A DNA stretch of 64,000 nucleotides, taken from assembly GCF_020639365.1 (NCBI RefSeq), contig NZ_JAINUL010000001.1:4613454-4677453 (forward strand), read 5' to 3'. Within the stretch, counting starts at the first letter, position 1; the number at the start of each line of letters is the position of its first letter. Position numbers and translations under genes: made by a program. Source of the stretch: Streptomyces flavotricini. Its GTDB lineage: Bacteria; Actinomycetota; Actinomycetes; Streptomycetales; Streptomycetaceae. Of this stretch, positions 1 through 7,611 are shown in pieces. The notes beneath the pieces are model-generated. The model saw only the letters and a list, made by a program, of their open reading frames with translations, made no database searches and was not told the DNA's origin.

Positions 1-301
1 CGCCCGCGCCGTCCTCGCCTTCGCCCTGCAGTCCGCCAGCCTGCTCCCCGGCCGAACCGGGGGCGGACAGGGCCTCGTCGCGCCGCTCCCCGCGGAGTTT
101 CACGTAGTGGTCGTACTCGGCCGCAGCTGCGGCCGTCAGCAGCGCACTGGCCCCGATGGCCATCGTGCGCAGTTGTTCGGCGTTCAGGCGCTCACCGAGG
201 GCGGCGAGCTCGGGCCGTTCGTGCGCGGTGCGCAGCGCCTCGTCGAGGAGCCGATCGAACTCGGGTCGGTCTTCGGTCAGCAGGTGCGGAGCGCTGTTCA
301 T
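1..301 (-). CDS. Hypothetical protein, N-terminal part only (runs off window)
   Basis: The reading frame is open from an ATG at 301 to the first base of the window, about 100 residues, so the C-terminus is missing. Codon third positions are strongly G/C, which supports real coding. The visible part is a charged, probably helical N-terminus (starting MNSAPHLLTEDRPEFDRLL), an alanine-rich stretch around residues 52-66, then an acidic, glycine-rich tail. I recognise no domain. A second ATG two codons upstream (307) is equally possible, since a G-run precedes both. No function is inferred. Confidence 0.6.
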   Translation of the reverse strand, partial: MNSAPHLLTEDRPEFDRLLDEALRTAHERPELAALGERLNAEQLRTMAIGASALLTAAAAAEYDHYVKLRGERRDEALSAPGSAGEQAGGLQGEGEDGAG

Positions 302-457
302 GTGCATCCCCCGATGCTCCGTGGGGACCGGTTTGCCCGCGTAGACCCGGGCGCCGGCACAAACGGAGGAGAGCCTGCTACGGATAGGGCGATGGTAGAG
401 CGCCCATGCCACGCCGTGACAGGGGCTTTCCCGAAATTACCCCCCTTCTGATAACCG

Positions 458-1657
458 TCAGTCGTTCAGGGGGAGTTGCACGACCAGCAGTTTGCCCGCC
501 ATCGTGACCCCGCCGTCCATCGCGATGGCGAGCCCCTCCGCATACACGTGCGGGCCGTTCACGGCTTCCGGTCCGCGCGTTTCGTCGCCGTCCTCGGTAC
601 CCACCTCGCCCAGCAGGTACGGGATGGGGCTGTGCCCGTGGACTACGCGGCCGCCGCCGTAGGTGTCGAGGAGTTCGCGTACGGCCTGGGGGCCGGTCTC
701 CTCATCGCGGAACGCGAACCGCTTGGTGAACTTGCGGAACAGGTCCCAGGTGATGTCGGCGTCGTTGCGGTTGAGCAGCTCGTGGATGGTGTCGTTGACG
801 TCCTCGACGGAGTCGCCGTAGTCGAGGTACGCGGTGGTGTCGGAGTGCAGCAGCAGGTGCCCGTCCTCCAGCACGGCCGCGTCCAGCCGCTGCATCCACT
901 GGAGGTGTACGTCCTCCAGGCGCTCCATGTCGGTGCGCTGGCCGCCGTTGAGGAGCCAGGCGGCCTGGAAGGTGGCGGTGCCGGCGCCCGAGGCGACGGG
1001 GGTGTCGCCGAACCGCTTGGCGCCGATGAGCAGCAGCTCGTGGTTGCCCATCAGGGCCTTGCAGTAGCCGCCGGCGGCGGCGGCCTCGGCGGACAGTCGC
1101 ATGACGAGGTCGATGACGCCGATGCCGTCGGGGCCGCGGTCGGTGAAGTCGCCGAGGAACCAGAGGCGGGCGTTGCCGGCCGACCAGCGGCGGTCGGCGT
1201 CGATGAGGCCCTGGGCCTGGAGTTCGTGGACGAGCTCGTCCAGATAGCCGTGGACGTCGCCGACGACGTACAGCGGTCCGGGGCCCGCGGCCGGGGCCTC
1301 CTGGGGAACGTACTGGACCTGGACGGTGTCGCCCGGTCCTCCACGGCCGATGATCGGCAGATCCCGGTGGGTGGGGGTGTAGCCCTCGTCGAACTCGTCC
1401 CCGTCGACCGGAGCCGGACCGTCCGCGGCCGGATCGCCCATGGGCGGCTGTGGGGGCGCGGAAGGCTGAGGCGGCACGGAGGGCTGCGGGGGCACCGGCG
1501 CGCCCTCCCCGTAGTACGCGGGGTACTCGCCGTACACCGGAGCCTCTTCGGGAAGCGCGCCGGGCACGCCGTACGGGACGGGCTCGGTGACCGGAACTCG
1601 GAAGTCCCGCAGCGTCTCCGTCCGCATCGCGGGTCCCTGACCGGCCCCCTGAGTCAT
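458..1657 (-). CDS. Calcineurin-like metallophosphoesterase with Pro-rich N-terminus
   Basis: 399-residue protein. The C-terminal two thirds is a calcineurin-type phosphoesterase with the family metal-binding signatures in order: GDVHG, GDFTDRG and GNHE, with a downstream VHGHSP motif. These ligands form the di-metal centre of PPP-type Ser/Thr phosphatases and related phosphoesterases; the substrate here is unknown. The first roughly 150 residues are low complexity, rich in Pro, Tyr and Ala, probably a disordered cytoplasmic extension. The ATG at 1657 was chosen because GGAGGGG lies a few bases upstream; an in-frame extension to 1804 has no comparable ribosome site. It is separated from the LacI-type gene by about 230 bp and seems to be its own transcription unit. 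Confidence 0.88.
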   Translation of the reverse strand: MTQGAGQGPAMRTETLRDFRVPVTEPVPYGVPGALPEEAPVYGEYPAYYGEGAPVPPQPSVPPQPSAPPQPPMGDPAADGPAPVDGDEFDEGYTPTHRDLPIIGRGGPGDTVQVQYVPQEAPAAGPGPLYVVGDVHGYLDELVHELQAQGLIDADRRWSAGNARLWFLGDFTDRGPDGIGVIDLVMRLSAEAAAAGGYCKALMGNHELLLIGAKRFGDTPVASGAGTATFQAAWLLNGGQRTDMERLEDVHLQWMQRLDAAVLEDGHLLLHSDTTAYLDYGDSVEDVNDTIHELLNRNDADITWDLFRKFTKRFAFRDEETGPQAVRELLDTYGGGRVVHGHSPIPYLLGEVGTEDGDETRGPEAVNGPHVYAEGLAIAMDGGVTMAGKLLVVQLPLND

Positions 1658-1847
1658 CGACCCCTCCACCACCGTCGCGCTGCCGTACACCTGCGGACCC
1701 TCCTGGCCTCCTGAGCGGAGGGTCCGTGATGTCGTGCGCCCATCATAGGAATGCGGCTCGCGCTCTGTGACGCACCAGGGGTGGTGAATCCTGGGCGGAA
1801 CCAATAGTTCCTGCCGCTTTCTCCCGAAATGGGTGTTGCGGAAATCC

Positions 1848-1872
1848 CCGGCGGGGCCGTCGGCCCCGCCGG
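1848..1872 (-). terminator. Hairpin terminator after LacI-type gene
   Basis: Perfect 11-bp GC-rich stem (CCGGCGGGGCC pairing with GGCCCCGCCGG, loop GTC), 17 bp beyond the stop codon of the LacI-type gene on the minus strand. There is no real U-tract, as is common for Streptomyces terminators. Confidence 0.6.
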
Positions 1873-1888
1873 TATCGCGCCGAGGCGG

Positions 1889-3004
1889 TCAGTCCTTGGC
1901 CGGTGAACGGGGCGGGCTGACGGTCGTACGGGGCTGCCTGCGCTGTGAGGAAGTGCGGACGATCAGTTCGGTCGGGACCACCTGCTCGACCGGGCGGCCG
2001 GTGTCGACCCCCTCGATGGCGTCGATCAGCAGCTGCACGACGGCGGTGCCGATGCGCCGCGGTTTGAGGGAGAGGGTGGTGATGGGCGGTTCGGTGTTGG
2101 CGTACACGGTGGACTCGCTGCAGCACACGAGCAGCAGGTCCTCGGGGACGCGCAGGCCGTAGCGCCGGGCGGCGGCCAGCAGATCGGTCCCGTTGGGGTC
2201 GAAGAGCCCGTAGACGGCGTCGGGCCGGTCGGGCCGAGCGAGCAGCCGGTCCGCGGCGACGGCGCCCGCGCACGGGTCGTGGGCGGGGTAGGACTCGTAG
2301 ACGGGGTCCTGGCCGACGCGCTCGCACCAGCTGAGGTAGGCGGTGGTGGAGAGCCGGGTGTAGGTGTCCGTGGTGGTGCCCGTCAGCAGCCCGATCCGGC
2401 GGGCGCCGGCGGCGGCGAGGTGGTCGAGCAGGTTGAGTACGGCGGCTTCGTGGTCGTTGTCGACCCAGGCGGTGACGGGGAGGGAGCCGGCCGGGCGGCC
2501 GTCGGATACGACGGGGAGCCCTTGGCGGACCAGTTCGCTGACGACGGGATCGTGGTCGGAGGGGTCGATGACGACGGTGCCGTCGAGGGCCACGTTGGAC
2601 CACACGTCGTGTCGGGAGGTGGCGGGGAGGATGACGAGGGCGTAGCCGCGGGCGAGCGCGGCGGAGGTGGCGGCCCTGGCCATCTCGGCGAAGTACGCGA
2701 ATTCGGTGAAGGTGAAAGGTTCATCCCCGTACGTGGTCACGGTCAGGCCGATGAGGCCCGACTTGCCGGTACGGAGGGTGCGGGCCGCGGCGGAAGGGCG
2801 GTAGCCCAGCCGGTCGGCGACCTCGCGAACGTGGCGGCGGGTGGCGTCCGGCAGCCGCCCCTTGCCATTGAGGGCGTCGGAGACGGTCGTGATCGAGACG
2901 CCCGCCGCGGCGGCCACGTCCCTGATGCCGGCCCGGCCCTGTCGGCCGGCGGCCCGCCGGGTGGTCTCGGTCCGGCTCACCTGATGCTTCCCTGCTGCTG
3001 TCAT
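1889..3004 (-). CDS. LacI-family transcriptional regulator
   Basis: 371-residue LacI/GalR-type DNA-binding protein. The N-terminal helix-turn-helix reads IRDVAAAAGVSITTVSDALN, followed by the hinge region (YRPSAAARTLRTGKS) that normally contacts the minor groove, then a periplasmic-binding-protein-like sensor domain to the C-terminus (contains VVIDPSDHDPVV and GLFDPNGTDLLAA). The ligand is not evident and there is no sugar operon beside it. The ATG at 3004 follows a minus-strand TACTAT (-10-like, 3014-3019) by 9 nt, suggesting an almost leaderless message; a GTG at 2980 with an AGGGAAG site is the alternative. Palindromes in the upstream region (3045-3056, 3242-3253) are candidate operators, so autoregulation is possible. 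The gene is divergent from hisC. Confidence 0.9.
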   Translation of the reverse strand: MTAAGKHQVSRTETTRRAAGRQGRAGIRDVAAAAGVSITTVSDALNGKGRLPDATRRHVREVADRLGYRPSAAARTLRTGKSGLIGLTVTTYGDEPFTFTEFAYFAEMARAATSAALARGYALVILPATSRHDVWSNVALDGTVVIDPSDHDPVVSELVRQGLPVVSDGRPAGSLPVTAWVDNDHEAAVLNLLDHLAAAGARRIGLLTGTTTDTYTRLSTTAYLSWCERVGQDPVYESYPAHDPCAGAVAADRLLARPDRPDAVYGLFDPNGTDLLAAARRYGLRVPEDLLLVCCSESTVYANTEPPITTLSLKPRRIGTAVVQLLIDAIEGVDTGRPVEQVVPTELIVRTSSQRRQPRTTVSPPRSPAKD

Positions 3005-3044
3005 GGCGAGCCGATAGTAGGGCTCGGCGGGGTGGGTGGTCCGG

Positions 3045-3056
3045 GTGCATATGCAC
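3045..3056. promoter_or_regulatory. Perfect 12-bp palindrome upstream of LacI-type gene
   Basis: GTGCATATGCAC is fully self-complementary and lies 41 bp upstream of the regulator start, just beyond the expected -35 position of its TACTAT promoter. A + strand TTGACA follows at 3060-3065. It could be the regulator's own operator, but no binding data are implied. Confidence 0.4.
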
Positions 3057-3241
3057 GGGTTGACAGGCACGATTCTGCATGGTTAGCCACCCCCAATGAC
3101 CTTGGAAACGAAGGAATTTGAGTGCGGAGAGTGAGTGGGGCGTTTGTCGTCGGGTACGGGCATGCCAAAGAGGTGCGGTCTCGGGACGGTCTCAACTCAC
3201 CTGTACGAGGGATGCGCGCCACGGCGTGGGCCACCGGCGTG

Positions 3242-3253
3242 CGCATATATGCG
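3242..3253. promoter_or_regulatory. Second AT-centred palindrome in the regulator-hisC intergenic region
   Basis: CGCATATATGCG is a perfect 12-bp palindrome, flanked by further GTGCG/GTGCG sequence, 114 bp before hisC. It shares the GCATAT core with the palindrome at 3045-3056. The remainder of 3005-3366 shows no gene. Confidence 0.35.
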
Positions 3254-3366
3254 TGCGCTCCCCCGCAATCCTGGCGCCGCCCATTTTCGAGAGGGCGGAA
3301 TCCTCATAAGGTGAGCAGTATTGAGTCGACGGCGACGTCGTACGGGACGGTCGAGGAGGACCTGCG

Positions 3367-4449
3367 GTGAGCGAGAAGAGCCCGAAGCTGCGCGCCGAGC
3401 TGGACGGCATTCCCACCTACAAGCCCGGGAAGCCCGCTGCCGCGGGCGGGCCCGTCGCGTACAAGCTGTCCTCGAACGAGAATCCGTACCCGCCGCTGGC
3501 CGGGGTGCTGGAGAGCGCGGTCGCGGCCGCCGGACAGTTCAACCGCTACCCCGACATGGCCTGCACGGGCCTGGTGAACGAGCTCGCCGAGCGGTTCGGG
3601 GTGCCGGTCGAGCACATCGCCACCGGCACGGGCTCCGTGGGCGTGGCCCAGTCGCTGATCCAGTCGACGGCCGGCCCGGGCGACGAGGTCATCTACGCCT
3701 GGCGGTCCTTCGAGGCCTACCCGATCATCACGCAGATCTCGGGTGCCACGTCCGTCCAGGTCCCGCTGACCGACGGGGACGTGCACGACCTCGACGCGAT
3801 GTTCGACGCGATCACCGAGCGGACCCGGCTGATCTTCGTCTGCAACCCCAACAACCCCACCGGCACCGCGGTGCGCCGCGCCGAGCTGGAGCGGTTCCTG
3901 GACCGGGTGCCCTCGGACATCCTGGTGGTGCTGGACGAGGCCTACCACGAGTTCGTCCGGGACATCGAGGTGCCGGACGGCATCGAGCTCTACCGCAGCC
4001 GCCCGAACGTCTGCGTGCTGCGTACGTTCTCCAAGGCGTACGGGCTGGCCGGCCTGCGCGTCGGCTTCGCGGTGGCACACGAGCCGGTGGCGGCCGCGCT
4101 GCGCAAGACGGCGGTGCCGTTCGGCGTCAGCCAGCTCGCCCAGGACGCGGCGGTCGCCTCGCTGCGGGCCGAGGACGAGCTGATGGGCCGGGTCGGGGCG
4201 CTGGTGGGCGAGCGCGCCCGGGTCCACAAGACGCTGCTCGGCCAGGGGTGGACCGTGGTGCCGGACACGCAGGCGAACTTCGTGTGGATGCGGCTGGGGG
4301 AGCGGACCGCCGATTTCGCGGCGGCCTGCGAGAAGGCCGGTGTGGTGGTCCGGCCCTTCGCCGGCGAGGGCCTGCGGGTCACGATCGGCGAGCCCGAGGC
4401 GAACGACATCTTCCTGCACACGGCCGAGGCCTTCTTCAAGGAGATGTAA
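3367..4449 (+). CDS. hisC: Histidinol-phosphate / aromatic aminotransferase
   Basis: 360-residue class I/II PLP-dependent aminotransferase of the HisC family. It converts imidazole-acetol phosphate to histidinol phosphate using glutamate; members outside a his operon often act mainly on phenylalanine or tyrosine. Visible marks are LSSNENPY near the N-terminus, NPNNPTGT for cofactor binding, DEAYHEF, and the Schiff-base lysine in TFSKAYGLAGLRVGF. The GTG start at 3367 is preceded by GAGGAGGACC, a strong ribosome site. The gene stands alone rather than in a histidine operon, so it is probably a second HisC or aromatic transaminase paralogue. The name is by family; specificity cannot be read from sequence. 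Confidence 0.92.
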   Translation: MSEKSPKLRAELDGIPTYKPGKPAAAGGPVAYKLSSNENPYPPLAGVLESAVAAAGQFNRYPDMACTGLVNELAERFGVPVEHIATGTGSVGVAQSLIQSTAGPGDEVIYAWRSFEAYPIITQISGATSVQVPLTDGDVHDLDAMFDAITERTRLIFVCNPNNPTGTAVRRAELERFLDRVPSDILVVLDEAYHEFVRDIEVPDGIELYRSRPNVCVLRTFSKAYGLAGLRVGFAVAHEPVAAALRKTAVPFGVSQLAQDAAVASLRAEDELMGRVGALVGERARVHKTLLGQGWTVVPDTQANFVWMRLGERTADFAAACEKAGVVVRPFAGEGLRVTIGEPEANDIFLHTAEAFFKEM

Positions 4450-4478
4450 CCCCGTGGGACCGCGCGAGCCCTGAGCGG

Positions 4479-4847
4479 CTACGCGAGTTCCACGCGGATC
4501 GGGTCGCCGTCGCGGACGGTGGACAGCAGGCGGGGGTCGCCGTCGAACGAGCCGAGCACGTTGCACGGGCTCGCCAGGCGGCTCTCGCCTCCCCGCGAGA
4601 TGGGGGTGGGGCCGTAGGGCAGCGCGAGTGCGTCGCCCTCGGTCCAGAACGCGACCGTGCCCGGGTCGACGACCTGCCTGGCGTCGTGTTCCAGCGCCAC
4701 CGAGACGCCGGTGTCGAAGTAGACCTCCTCGCCCCAGGTGTTGGCGGAGGCCGAGATCGGGAGGGCCTCGGCCAGCGCCTTGCTGGTCGGGGTCTCGTCC
4801 AGGGTTGCCGTGAGCTGGCCCGCGGGCCAGGAGATACGAATCCTCAT
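4479..4847 (-). CDS. Small cyclophilin-like fold protein (TM1367/DUF369 type)
   Basis: 122-residue protein starting MRIRISWPAGQLTATLDET. It matches the cyclophilin-like fold family once called DUF369: a small beta-barrel with conserved WGEEVYFD and FWTEGDALALPYGPTP segments. These have a cyclophilin fold but are not established prolyl isomerases; function is unknown. The gene is convergent with hisC and divergent from cydA. There is no clear ribosome site; an ATG three codons upstream (4856) is the alternative start and would lie inside the inverted repeat at 4854-4874. That repeat covers the region where its promoter should be. Confidence 0.8.
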   Translation of the reverse strand: MRIRISWPAGQLTATLDETPTSKALAEALPISASANTWGEEVYFDTGVSVALEHDARQVVDPGTVAFWTEGDALALPYGPTPISRGGESRLASPCNVLGSFDGDPRLLSTVRDGDPIRVELA

Positions 4848-4853
4848 GGGCGG

Positions 4854-4874
4854 CATTCAACAATCTGTTGAATG
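4854..4874. promoter_or_regulatory. 9-bp inverted repeat between the cyclophilin-like gene and cydA
   Basis: CATTCAACA, a 3-bp spacer, then TGTTGAATG: perfect 9-bp arms. It sits 7-27 bp upstream of the minus-strand cyclophilin-like start and about 60 bp upstream of the Rex site on the cydA side. It looks like an operator dimer site; the binding protein is unknown. Confidence 0.5.
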
Positions 4875-4936
4875 CGTTGGCTAGGGGGGACCCCGGCTGA
4901 AACCCGCCGAAGACGGTGCGACATAATGCTTGTGAA

Positions 4937-4952
4937 TGTGAACGCGTTCACA
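4937..4952. promoter_or_regulatory. Rex operator (ROP) in the cydA promoter
   Basis: TGTGAACGCGTTCACA exactly matches the published Streptomyces Rex operator consensus (TGTGAAC, 3 nt, TTCACA). Rex is the NADH/NAD+-responsive repressor of respiratory genes and is known to control the cydABCD operon in S. coelicolor. A plausible -10, CATAAT at 4922-4927, lies just upstream, so the operator would cover the transcription start. The cydA GTG is 85 bp downstream of the operator. Confidence 0.92.
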
Positions 4953-5037
4953 AGCGTGTCCTGCTTCATCCCGTATTGGGTAGGACGCGCCAGGCAAACT
5001 GCGGCAGTGACCACGGCGCACCGAAGGAGACGACGAC

Positions 5038-6543
5038 GTGGACGTAGCTTTGGCGCCAGAGACGTTGGCGCGATGGCAGTTCGGCATCACCACCGTCTAC
5101 CACTTCCTCTTCGTCCCGCTGACGATCTCGCTCGCCGCGCTCACGGCGGGCCTTCAGACCGCCTGGGTGCGTTCGGGGAAGGAGAAGTACCTCAGGGCCA
5201 CCAAGTTCTGGGGCAAGCTCTTCTTGATCAATATCGCCATGGGTGTCGTCACGGGCATCGTGCAGGAGTTCCAGTTCGGCATGAACTGGTCCGACTACTC
5301 GCGCTTCGTCGGTGACATCTTCGGGGCGCCGCTGGCCTTCGAGGCGCTCATCGCCTTCTTCTTCGAGTCGACCTTCATCGGCCTGTGGATCTTCGGCTGG
5401 GACAAGCTGCCGAAGAAGATCCACCTGGCCTGCATGTGGATGGTCTCGATCGGCACCATCCTCTCCGCGTACTTCATCCTCGCGGCCAATTCCTGGATGC
5501 AGCACCCGGTCGGCTACCGGATCAACGAGCAGCGGGGCCGGGCAGAGCTCACCGACTTCTGGCTGGTCCTCACGCAGAACACCGCGCTGACCCAGTTCTT
5601 CCACACCATCACGGCGGCCTTCCTGGTCGGCGGCGCCTTCATGGTCGGCATCTCGGCCTTCCACCTGGCCCGCAAGAAGCACATCCCCGTGATGCGGACC
5701 TCGCTGCGGCTCGGCCTGGTCACGCTGATCATCGCCGGCATGGGCACGGCCATCAGCGGTGACCTGCTCGGCAAGGTGATGTTCAAGCAGCAGCCGATGA
5801 AGATGGCCGCCGCGGAGGCGCTCTGGGACGGCGAGGCGCCGGCGCCCTTCTCCGTCTTCGCCTACGGAGACGTCGAAAAGGGCCACAACAAGGTCGCGAT
5901 AGAGATCCCCGGCCTGCTGTCCTTCCTGGCCAACGACGACTTCACCTCCTTCGTCCCCGGCATCAACGACGTCAACAAGGCCGAACAGGAGAAGTTCGGA
6001 CCCGGCGACTACCGGCCCAACATCCCGGTCGCCTACTGGGGCTTCCGCTGGATGATCGGCTTCGGCATGGCCTCGCTGGGCGTCGGCGTGCTGGGGCTCT
6101 GGCTGACCCGGAAGAAGTTCATGCTGCCTCCGGGGCTGCGTACCGGCGAGGACGAGGTCCCGCACCTGGTCCTCTTCAAGAAGGCGCTGAGCCCCCGGTT
6201 CGCCACGTGGTACTGGATCGTCGCCCTCTGGACCATGGGCTTCCCGCTCATCGCCAACTCCTGGGGCTGGATCTTCACCGAGATGGGCCGCCAGCCCTGG
6301 GTGGTCTACGGAGTCCTGCGCACCCGCGACGCGGTCTCGCCCCACGTGTCTCAGGGCGAGGTGCTCACCTCGATGATCGGCTTCACCCTCCTGTACGCCG
6401 TGCTCGCGGTGATCGAGGTCCGGCTCCTGGTGAAGTACGTCAAGCTCGGCCCGCCCGAACTGACCGAAGCCGACCTGAACCCGCCCACCAAGATCGGCGG
6501 GGACGACAAGAACTCCGACCGGCCGATGGCCTTCTCCTACTGA
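5038..6543 (+). CDS. cydA: Cytochrome bd ubiquinol/menaquinol oxidase subunit I
   Basis: 501-residue integral membrane subunit that carries the haems and quinol site of the bd-type terminal oxidase. Visible residues match the family: His22 (haem b595 ligand), Glu102 and Glu110 in FEALIAFFFESTFIG (proton and haem pocket), His189 in FFHTITAAFLV (haem b558), and the C-terminal VVYGVLRTRDAVSP. The quinol-binding loop is of the short type. The GTG start at 5038 has GAAGGAG 7 bp upstream; the N-terminus aligns with known CydA proteins. It is the first gene of cydA-cydB-cydCD and is preceded by a perfect Rex operator, so expression should rise when NADH accumulates, as under low oxygen. Confidence 0.97.
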   Translation: MDVALAPETLARWQFGITTVYHFLFVPLTISLAALTAGLQTAWVRSGKEKYLRATKFWGKLFLINIAMGVVTGIVQEFQFGMNWSDYSRFVGDIFGAPLAFEALIAFFFESTFIGLWIFGWDKLPKKIHLACMWMVSIGTILSAYFILAANSWMQHPVGYRINEQRGRAELTDFWLVLTQNTALTQFFHTITAAFLVGGAFMVGISAFHLARKKHIPVMRTSLRLGLVTLIIAGMGTAISGDLLGKVMFKQQPMKMAAAEALWDGEAPAPFSVFAYGDVEKGHNKVAIEIPGLLSFLANDDFTSFVPGINDVNKAEQEKFGPGDYRPNIPVAYWGFRWMIGFGMASLGVGVLGLWLTRKKFMLPPGLRTGEDEVPHLVLFKKALSPRFATWYWIVALWTMGFPLIANSWGWIFTEMGRQPWVVYGVLRTRDAVSPHVSQGEVLTSMIGFTLLYAVLAVIEVRLLVKYVKLGPPELTEADLNPPTKIGGDDKNSDRPMAFSY

Positions 6544-6560
6544 GGCTGAGGGGACCACAC

Positions 6561-7562
6561 ATGCAACTCCATGACGTCTGGTTCGTGCTCATCGCCGTCC
6601 TGTGGACCGGCTACTTCTTCCTGGAGGGCTTCGACTTCGGAGTCGGCGTCCTGACGAAGCTGCTCGCCCGCGACCGCCGGGAGAAGAGGGTCCTGATCAA
6701 CACGATCGGGCCCGTGTGGGACGGCAACGAGGTCTGGCTGCTCACCGCGGGCGGCGCCACTTTCGCCGCCTTCCCCGAGTGGTACGCCACCCTCTTCTCC
6801 GGGTTCTACCTGCCGCTCCTGCTCATCCTGGTCTGCCTGATCATCCGCGGTGTCGCCTTCGAATACCGGCACAAGCGGGACGAGGAGAGGTGGCAGACCA
6901 ACTGGGAACACGCCATCTTCTGGACCTCGCTGATCCCCGCGTTCCTGTGGGGTGTGGCCTTCGCCAACATCGTGCGCGGAGTGAAGATCGACGAGCACAT
7001 GGAGTACGTGGGCAGTCTCTTCGACCTGCTCAACGTCTACTCCCTGCTCGGCGGACTCGTCACGCTCACCCTCTTCACCTTCCACGGGACGGTGTTCACC
7101 GCACTCAAGACGGTCGGGGACATCCGCGACCGCTCACGCGCGCTGGCGACCCGACTCGGTGCGCTCACCGCCGTGCTGGCCCTCGTCTTCCTGATCTGGA
7201 CGCAGGCCTCGCGCGGTGACGGCAAGAGCCTGATCGCCATGGCCGTCGCGGTCCTGGCCCTGGTCGGAGCCCTGGGCTTCAACCTCGCGGGCCGCGAGGG
7301 CTGGTCGTTCGCCCTGTCCGGGATCACCATCGCCGCCGCGGTCGCCATGCTCTTCCTGACGCTCTTCCCGAACGTCATGCCGTCCTCGCTGAACGACGCC
7401 TGGAACCTCACGGTCACCAACGCCTCGTCCAGCCCGTACACCCTGAAGATCATGACCTGGTGCGCGGGAGTGGCCACGCCGCTCGTCCTGCTCTACCAGG
7501 GCTGGACGTACTGGGTGTTCCGCAAGCGCATCGGTACGCAGCACATCGCCGATGCGCACTGA
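6561..7562 (+). CDS. cydB: Cytochrome bd oxidase subunit II
   Basis: 333-residue multi-helix membrane protein, the partner of CydA. The N-terminal MQLHDVWFVLIAVLWTGYFF leads into the family motif LEGFDFGVG, then GPVWDGNEVWLLTAGGATFAAFP, which is characteristic of CydB. Length fits the shorter actinobacterial form. The ATG at 6561 lies 17 bp after cydA with a GAGGGG ribosome site. It does not bind haem b itself but is needed for stable assembly. An in-frame extension upstream through the end of cydA is not part of the protein. Confidence 0.97.
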   Translation: MQLHDVWFVLIAVLWTGYFFLEGFDFGVGVLTKLLARDRREKRVLINTIGPVWDGNEVWLLTAGGATFAAFPEWYATLFSGFYLPLLLILVCLIIRGVAFEYRHKRDEERWQTNWEHAIFWTSLIPAFLWGVAFANIVRGVKIDEHMEYVGSLFDLLNVYSLLGGLVTLTLFTFHGTVFTALKTVGDIRDRSRALATRLGALTAVLALVFLIWTQASRGDGKSLIAMAVAVLALVGALGFNLAGREGWSFALSGITIAAAVAMLFLTLFPNVMPSSLNDAWNLTVTNASSSPYTLKIMTWCAGVATPLVLLYQGWTYWVFRKRIGTQHIADAH

Positions 7563-7611
7563 GCCACCGCATACGGATGCCTGACCCTTCCGCCCGACCC
7601 TGCTCTGGGGG

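Noticed and set aside
476..1714. Long open frames antisense to real genes (here opposite the metallophosphoesterase; similar ones elsewhere, for example 4966-6558 and 9040-11058)
   Set aside because: In very high-GC DNA antisense frames stay open by chance. They have low-complexity Arg/Gly/Ala/Val translations, no ribosome sites and no family motifs, while the sense frames carry clear domains.
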